From Candidatus Aminicenantota bacterium (GTDB taxonomy: Bacteria > Acidobacteriota > Aminicenantia > Aminicenantales > UBA8522), in assembly GCA_016934895.1 (NCBI GenBank), contig JAFGRZ010000145.1, positions 1-9,626 on the forward strand: a stretch of DNA of 9,626 bases. Reading direction: 5' to 3'. A model generated the notes under the pieces. The model was not told the DNA's origin. It worked only from the letters and a program-made list of their open reading frames with translations, and made no database searches. Position 1 is the stretch's first letter. Each line of letters opens with the position of its first letter. This document shows positions 6,680 through 9,626 of this stretch, piece by piece. The position numbers were made by a program, and so were the translations under genes.

Positions 6680-7621
6680 TCATTGGATTCCGGCCAGAGC
6701 CTTGACGGCTTCCGGGTAGTTGGGCCTTATGGCCAGCGCTTTCTTATAGGCGTCTTTTGCCTTTTCAGGATCGCCTTTCTTCCGCAGGGCTTCTCCGAGA
6801 TGGAAATAGGCTTCGGGCAACGGATCCTTGGCGACGGCCGCCTCGAAATCCTCGATGGCCCCATCGAGGTCGCCCCCGAACCCGGGAGGCGCCATCAGCC
6901 GGACCATGCCCCGGCCGAAATGACCGTCGGCGTTATCGGGATCGAGCTTCAGCGCCGTTTCATATTCCTGCATAGCGCCCATTCCGTACTTCATCATGTC
7001 GGCGGGATTGCCCTGCGCCAGGCTCCCCATGGCATGCCCCTTCCAGGCATGAAGGTCGGCGTTGTCCGGATCCTTGGCCAGGAGGGCATCCGCCATCGCC
7101 AGGGCCTCGTGATACTTTTTTTCGGAGAACGATTTCTTGAGCTTCTCGAGCGAAGCGTCTTTGGGGATCTCTGCGGGTTGGCCCGATGCTTTGCCCGCCG
7201 CGGCTGGCGGTTTGGAGGCAAAAGGCGACTTGTCGCCCATGATCTGGGGAAGCGCTTTCAACAGAATGGGCAACAATTCCTGCAAGAGCGATGGTTTCTT
7301 CTCTTCCTCGGGGAAGAGCTCCACCCGGACGTCCTCGCCTTCGATGATCAATATCCCCTGCGGTATGGCTTTTCCTCCCATTCCTCCGCCGAAGGCCATC
7401 ATCGCCCCGCCGCCTCCCAGGCCGAATTGGATCCTGGCGAAGGGCACGACGTATGTCTCTCCGATCCGGACAGGCTCTCCCACCACGGCGCCGACTCTCA
7501 GGTTCGATACGAGCTTGTCGAATTCCGCCAGGGGCTGCGAGAGAGGGGCCTGGGCTTCCAAAAGTCCCACCAGCAGAACGAAAGCTCCCAACGCGATGAT
7601 AGAATGTCTTTTGATGTTCAT
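6680..7621 (-). CDS. Exported YtfJ/GerW-like protein with C-terminal TPR repeats
   Basis: The protein has 313 residues. Residues 1-25 form a signal peptide (basic N-terminus, hydrophobic core, cleavage likely after EAQA). Residues ~33-100 resemble the sporulation-protein YtfJ family: VVGEPVRIGETYVVPFARI (46-64), a glycine-rich GLGGGGAMM...GGGMGG stretch (67-83) and a GILIIEGEDVRV strand. A linker rich in Ala, Pro and Lys (103-155) leads to TPR-like helices at 158-302, with DPDNADLHAW, LDPDNADGHFGRG and a clear final repeat (EAYFHLGEALRKKGDPEKA). The exported form suggests a periplasmic scaffold. No spore genes are nearby, so a germination role is not implied. The Shine-Dalgarno (AAGGAGCC, 7626-7633 on the - strand) overlaps the stop codon of the upstream paralogue, so the two genes form an operon. 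Confidence 0.8.
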   Translation of the reverse strand: MNIKRHSIIALGAFVLLVGLLEAQAPLSQPLAEFDKLVSNLRVGAVVGEPVRIGETYVVPFARIQFGLGGGGAMMAFGGGMGGKAIPQGILIIEGEDVRVELFPEEEKKPSLLQELLPILLKALPQIMGDKSPFASKPPAAAGKASGQPAEIPKDASLEKLKKSFSEKKYHEALAMADALLAKDPDNADLHAWKGHAMGSLAQGNPADMMKYGMGAMQEYETALKLDPDNADGHFGRGMVRLMAPPGFGGDLDGAIEDFEAAVAKDPLPEAYFHLGEALRKKGDPEKAKDAYKKALAIRPNYPEAVKALAGIQ

Positions 7622-7631
7622 GTCCGGCTCC

Positions 7632-8021
7632 TTAGTTCTTAGGGATCTTGCCCACGCTGACGAATTTCGTCCCCGCTTTGCTCACGACGACGAACCCCAG
7701 CGGCCGGGCCTCGCCGCTCATGTAGAAGCCTTTGCCGCCCATCTCCGGAGCCTGGGGAGCCCCGCCGCCTCCGCCCCCGAACCCGATGTCGATCATCATG
7801 ATCGGGATGAGGGTCACCTTTCCGACCTTCATCGGCTCGCCGACCACCGTTTTCACCTGGAGGCTGCTGTTCAGCCTCTTGGACATTTCCTGGGCGAGTT
7901 GATACATGGGCAGCGGAGTCTTGGCCTGAGGCTGAAGCGTCTTGGCGGTTTGAGCTTGGCCCTGGGTCAGAAGACCGATGAACAATCCCATGAGGATGAA
8001 AGAGAAAATCTTGTTTTTCAT
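7632..8021 (-). CDS. Small exported YtfJ/GerW-like protein
   Basis: The start is set at 8021, because AAAGGAGGT lies just upstream (8028-8037) and the protein then begins with a proper signal peptide (MKNKIFSFILMGLFIGLLTQ, cleavage likely after GQA). A longer in-frame ATG at 8078 adds 19 residues that spoil the signal peptide. The mature part of the 129-residue protein has KTVVGEPMKVGKVTLIPIMM (57-76), a glycine run (FGGGGGG, 81-87) and a closing strand, GFVVVSKAGTKFVSVGK (109-125). This is the YtfJ-family layout. It is a paralogue of the downstream gene, which starts 10 nt after this stop and repeats the VVGEP...G...PF/P core before adding TPRs. The exact function is unknown. Confidence 0.8.
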   Translation of the reverse strand: MKNKIFSFILMGLFIGLLTQGQAQTAKTLQPQAKTPLPMYQLAQEMSKRLNSSLQVKTVVGEPMKVGKVTLIPIMMIDIGFGGGGGGAPQAPEMGGKGFYMSGEARPLGFVVVSKAGTKFVSVGKIPKN

Positions 8022-8102
8022 CCGGGCACCTCCTTTCTTCATTCTGATAAGGGAAACCGACGGATTATAAGCGGGCATCCCTTACGCGTTTCCTCGATTC
8101 AT

Positions 8103-8129
8103 ATTATACTACGGATTCCGGAGGGACAA
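8103..8129 (-). promoter_or_regulatory. Candidate promoter for the YtfJ-like pair
   Basis: On the - strand, TATAAT (8103-8108) is a perfect -10 element. TTGTCC (8124-8129) is a possible -35 at a short 15-nt spacing, or CTTGTC at 16 nt. The start would be near 8096, about 75 nt before the ATG at 8021. A second TATAAT-like sequence lies nearer the gene but lacks a -35. Confidence 0.4.
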
Positions 8130-8193
8130 GGTTGATCCTTCCCAAATACTATCGGTGTCCAAACCGACCAACCGCGGCGGGGGTAAATCCGTA

Positions 8194-8199
8194 TATAAT
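8194..8199 (+). promoter_or_regulatory. Candidate -10 element upstream of the SYLF gene
   Basis: A perfect TATAAT lies 107 nt before the ATG at 8306, in the divergent intergenic region. No good -35 hexamer is seen 15-19 nt upstream, so it would need an activator or another sigma factor. Alternatively it is chance in an AT-richer patch. Confidence 0.35.
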
Positions 8200-8227
8200 A
8201 ATGAAACCCCGGCGGATGGAGGATGCT

Positions 8228-8293
8228 ATGATCATCGACACTCTTCTGGGGGGGAACGGGGAGATCACGGACCAGCTCGGAAAACGTGAATAG
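8228..8293 (+). CDS. Possible 21-codon leader ORF before the SYLF gene
   Basis: ATG 8228 has GGAGG (8218-8222) 5 nt upstream and runs to TAG at 8291-8293. The peptide begins MIIDTLLGGNG and ends in QLGKRE. An in-frame ATG at 8201 would give 30 codons, but it would sit within a few bases of the proposed -10. The stop lies 12 nt before the SYLF start, and that gene's own Shine-Dalgarno begins 2 nt after this stop. It may be a translated leader, or chance. I recognise no homologue. Confidence 0.3.
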   Translation: MIIDTLLGGNGEITDQLGKRE

Positions 8294-8305
8294 TGGAGGA
8301 CAAGG

Positions 8306-9031
8306 ATGAGAAGGACCGTTCACCGAAAAATATCGGCCGGACTGGTTCTGTCGCTTGCCGCGGTCCTCTTGGCACCGTCCTGGGGGGCCGCCCCCACTTC
8401 GGATGCGAATGAGGAAGAGCGAAGGGTTGGGGAGGCCATCAGGGTTTTCCAGGAGATCGCCGAGTTGACCGAGGAGGGGATTCCCGAGTCGATCCTGTGC
8501 CAGGCCTACGGGATCGCCATTATCCCGGGAATGGTCAAAGCGGCCTACGGAATCGGAGGAGAGTACGGGCGGGGCGTTCTCCTCGTCAAGGACAGGAGTC
8601 TCTGGAGCAATCCTTCGTTCATCACCCTCGCGGGGGGGAGTCTGGGATGGCAGGTCGGCATCCAGAAGTCGGACCTGCTGTTGGTTTTTAAAACCCGGCG
8701 GAGCATCGACAACATCGCCGACGGGAAGATCACCCTGGGCGCGGACGCCGGCGTCGCGGCCGGTCCGGTGGGACGCGGGGCCCAGGCCACCACCGACCTG
8801 GAGATGAAGGCCGAGATCTACGCCTATTCCAAGTCCAAGGGGCTGTTCATCGGGATCTCGCTCAAGGGGGCCGCCATCCAGATCGACAGCCAGTCCAACC
8901 GGGATTATTACGGAAACCCGGATATCTCCGCCCGGGACATCTTCGAGAATCCGGACCTTAGGGCGCCCGGTACGGCCAAGAGACTGCGGCGAGTCTTAAG
9001 CCGGCATATCGGCCGTGAGTTCGGTTTGTGA
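8306..9031 (+). CDS. Secreted SYLF/Ysc84-domain protein (DUF500)
   Basis: The protein has 241 residues. A signal peptide covers ~1-28, with cleavage likely after SWGA. The SYLF domain spans ~40-201. Its blocks are AIIPGMVKAAYGIGGEYGRG (71-90), GGSLGWQVGIQKSDLLLVF (110-128), LGADAGVAAGPVGRGA (144-159) and AEIYAYSKSKGLFIGISLKG (169-188). SYLF domains of the eukaryotic Ysc84/SH3YL1 type bind phosphoinositides. Bacterial members are mostly exported and of unknown role, possibly lipid- or envelope-linked. The C-terminal ~40 residues are polar and basic. GGAGGA (8295-8300) lies 5 nt before the ATG, which supports this start. The gene is divergent from the YtfJ-like pair. A short hairpin with a T-run follows at 9045. 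Confidence 0.9.
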   Translation: MRRTVHRKISAGLVLSLAAVLLAPSWGAAPTSDANEEERRVGEAIRVFQEIAELTEEGIPESILCQAYGIAIIPGMVKAAYGIGGEYGRGVLLVKDRSLWSNPSFITLAGGSLGWQVGIQKSDLLLVFKTRRSIDNIADGKITLGADAGVAAGPVGRGAQATTDLEMKAEIYAYSKSKGLFIGISLKGAAIQIDSQSNRDYYGNPDISARDIFENPDLRAPGTAKRLRRVLSRHIGREFGL

Positions 9032-9044
9032 GCCGGCGCCGCCC

Positions 9045-9062
9045 GGGGATTCTCCCTTTTCT
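9045..9062 (+). terminator. Possible short terminator after the SYLF gene
   Basis: GGGGA (9045-9049) pairs with TCCC plus a wobble T (9053-9057) around a 3-nt loop, and TTTTCT follows. The stem has only 5 bp. It lies 14 nt after the stop codon, the expected place for a terminator. Confidence 0.35.
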
Positions 9063-9257
9063 ATAGCTCCGGCCTCAGGAGATTATTCGGTGCCGGGTTC
9101 GGCGAGGGGGGCGGTTGTCGCGGGTCTTTCCGCCTGAGACAACCTTTCGCCTGGACCGGACCTTCTATTAGGTTGAAATCCGACGTGGAGGACTGATATT
9201 GTTGTCGCCCAAGTTGAGCCATCGCGATTCCCGGCAGATCGGCTGGAAGGACCGCCC
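9063..9257 (+). other. Intergenic stretch without a recognisable gene
   Basis: No convincing coding frame is seen here. An inverted repeat CAACCT/AGGTTG (9141-9146, 9170-9175) has a long 23-nt loop. TTGAAA (9173-9178), 18 nt, then TATTGT (9197-9202) could be a weak promoter for the gene remnant at 9258. Confidence 0.3.
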
Positions 9258-9359
9258 ATGGCCGAAGCCCTGGTTTTAGGTACCTATCACATGGGCAATC
9301 CCGGTCGAGACATTTTCAACATGAAGGCCGAACACAAGCTCGCTCCCGAGCGTCAGGCC
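9258..9359 (+). pseudogene. 5' remnant of a DUF5694-like gene
   Basis: An ATG at 9258, preceded by GGAAGGA (9245-9251), opens a frame whose first ~34 residues look like the start of DUF5694 proteins (LVLGTYHMGNPGRDIFNMKA, then LAPERQA). From memory, family members begin with a similar LGTYHFANPG...ADDVLAPERQAEI block and continue for another 150 or more residues. After ERQA, at about 9359, the similarity is lost. The frame stays open but runs into the tRNA gene, so it cannot be an intact gene. The ribosome binding site and start are preserved, so the decay may be recent. A short unrelated peptide remains possible. Confidence 0.5.
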
Positions 9360-9503
9360 GATCCGACACTCACGCTGCGCACGATCGAAGAGTCTGCATC
9401 CGGTACGAAGCGGCCCTTTATAGGTCCGCCCGAATGGGTCCATCTCCTTCACCATCTTCCGCATCTCGACGGCCGCATCCAGCGGGTCCCTCATCTGTCC
9501 TCC
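9360..9503 (-). other. Possible opposing gene remnant next to the DUF5694 fragment
   Basis: On the - strand an ATG at 9494 has GGAGG (9499-9503) 4 nt upstream. It reads a charged, protein-like segment (MRDPLDAAVEMRKMVKEMDP, then FGRTYKGPLRTG). The frame continues to 9276, but its second half lies antisense to the DUF5694-like fragment and is probably not real. I do not recognise the segment. It could be a truncated gene or a chance frame. Confidence 0.25.
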
Positions 9504-9527
9504 GGCCTTGGCTTCCCGGGCGCGAAA

Positions 9528-9556
9528 TTGACTAATCGGGGGTGTTCCGCTACAAT
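9528..9556 (+). promoter_or_regulatory. Sigma-70 promoter of the tRNA gene
   Basis: TTGACT (9528-9533) and TACAAT (9551-9556) are separated by exactly 17 nt, each with one mismatch to consensus. The -10 ends 10 nt before the mature tRNA 5' end, so the transcript would start about at 9563. This short leader is typical of tRNA transcription units. Confidence 0.7.
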
Positions 9557-9566
9557 TTTCGCACCC

Positions 9567-9626
9567 GGCGGCGTAGCTCAGTTGGTCAGAGCATGCGGCT
9601 CATATCCGCAGTGTCGGGGGTTCAAA
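9567..9626 (+). tRNA. tRNA with CAT anticodon, probably elongator Met (cut by window end)
   Basis: The cloverleaf reads: acceptor strand GGCGGCG (9567-9573), TA, D-stem GCTC (9576-9579)/GAGC (9589-9592) with loop AGTTGGTCA, anticodon stem TGCGG (9594-9598)/CCGCA (9606-9610), loop CTCATAT with anticodon CAT (9601-9603), a 5-nt variable loop, T-stem GGGGG (9616-9620), then TTCAAA at the window edge. The 3' part of the T arm and the acceptor strand are outside the window. CAT can be elongator Met, initiator Met or lysidine-modified Ile2. The D-arm (AGCTCAGTTGGTCAGAGC) resembles elongator Met, and the anticodon stem lacks the initiator's three G-C pairs (GGG/CCC). Confidence 0.92.

Noticed and set aside
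6635..7642. 335-codon + strand frame opposite the YtfJ-TPR gene
   Set aside because: The - strand frame has a signal peptide, a YtfJ-like domain and TPRs with a ribosome binding site; the + frame has no recognisable domain.
8022..8078. Longer start (ATG 8078) for the small YtfJ-like gene
   Set aside because: It lacks a ribosome binding site and places 19 residues before a clean signal peptide; ATG 8021 has AAAGGAGGT.
1..9626. CRISPR array, insertion sequence, defence or toxin-antitoxin system
   Set aside because: I saw no regularly spaced repeats, transposase motifs or known defence domains. The genes present are metabolic, envelope or housekeeping types.

Overview
This is a GC-rich window of about 9.6 kb from what looks like a bacterial chromosome. 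Several proteins carry signal peptides, and there is a SYLF/Ysc84 protein of the type found in diderm envelopes, so a Gram-negative host is likely. The gene mix (trehalose operon, PPi-type phosphofructokinase, exported YtfJ-like proteins) would fit an Acidobacteriota/Aminicenantes-like or deltaproteobacterial-like lineage. That placement is an impression from gene style, not a demonstrated assignment.

Layout, left to right. (1) Positions 1-1607, + strand: the last codons of a membrane protein, a three-helix membrane protein with a cytosolic double zinc ribbon, and an HD-domain phosphohydrolase. (2) Positions 1721-5117, - strand: a two-gene trehalose operon, with a fused trehalose-6-phosphate synthase/phosphatase (OtsA-OtsB) overlapping a TreT-type trehalose glycosyltransferring synthase by 8 nt. 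(3) Positions 5118-5345: a divergent promoter region. Its + strand promoter is near-consensus (TTGACA-17-TATATT) and drives a 6-phosphofructokinase (5346-6548) with the two residues diagnostic of pyrophosphate rather than ATP use. (4) Positions 6680-8021, - strand: two exported paralogues related to the spore protein YtfJ/GerW, the second extended by TPR repeats. (5) Positions 8306-9031, + strand: a secreted SYLF/Ysc84-domain protein, preceded by a possible small leader ORF. (6) Positions 9032-9626: a decayed stretch holding the first ~34 codons of a DUF5694-like gene and a possible opposing remnant, then a well-formed promoter and a tRNA(CAT) gene cut by the window edge.

How the genes may work together (inference): OtsAB and TreT give two routes to trehalose, one from UDP-glucose plus glucose-6-phosphate and one from NDP-glucose plus glucose. 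The divergent PPi-dependent phosphofructokinase could consume pyrophosphate released when NDP-glucose is made. The YtfJ-like pair and the SYLF protein are probably periplasmic or envelope proteins. Most of the window is ordinary chromosomal gene content. I see no CRISPR array, insertion sequence, toxin-antitoxin pair or obvious defence system.
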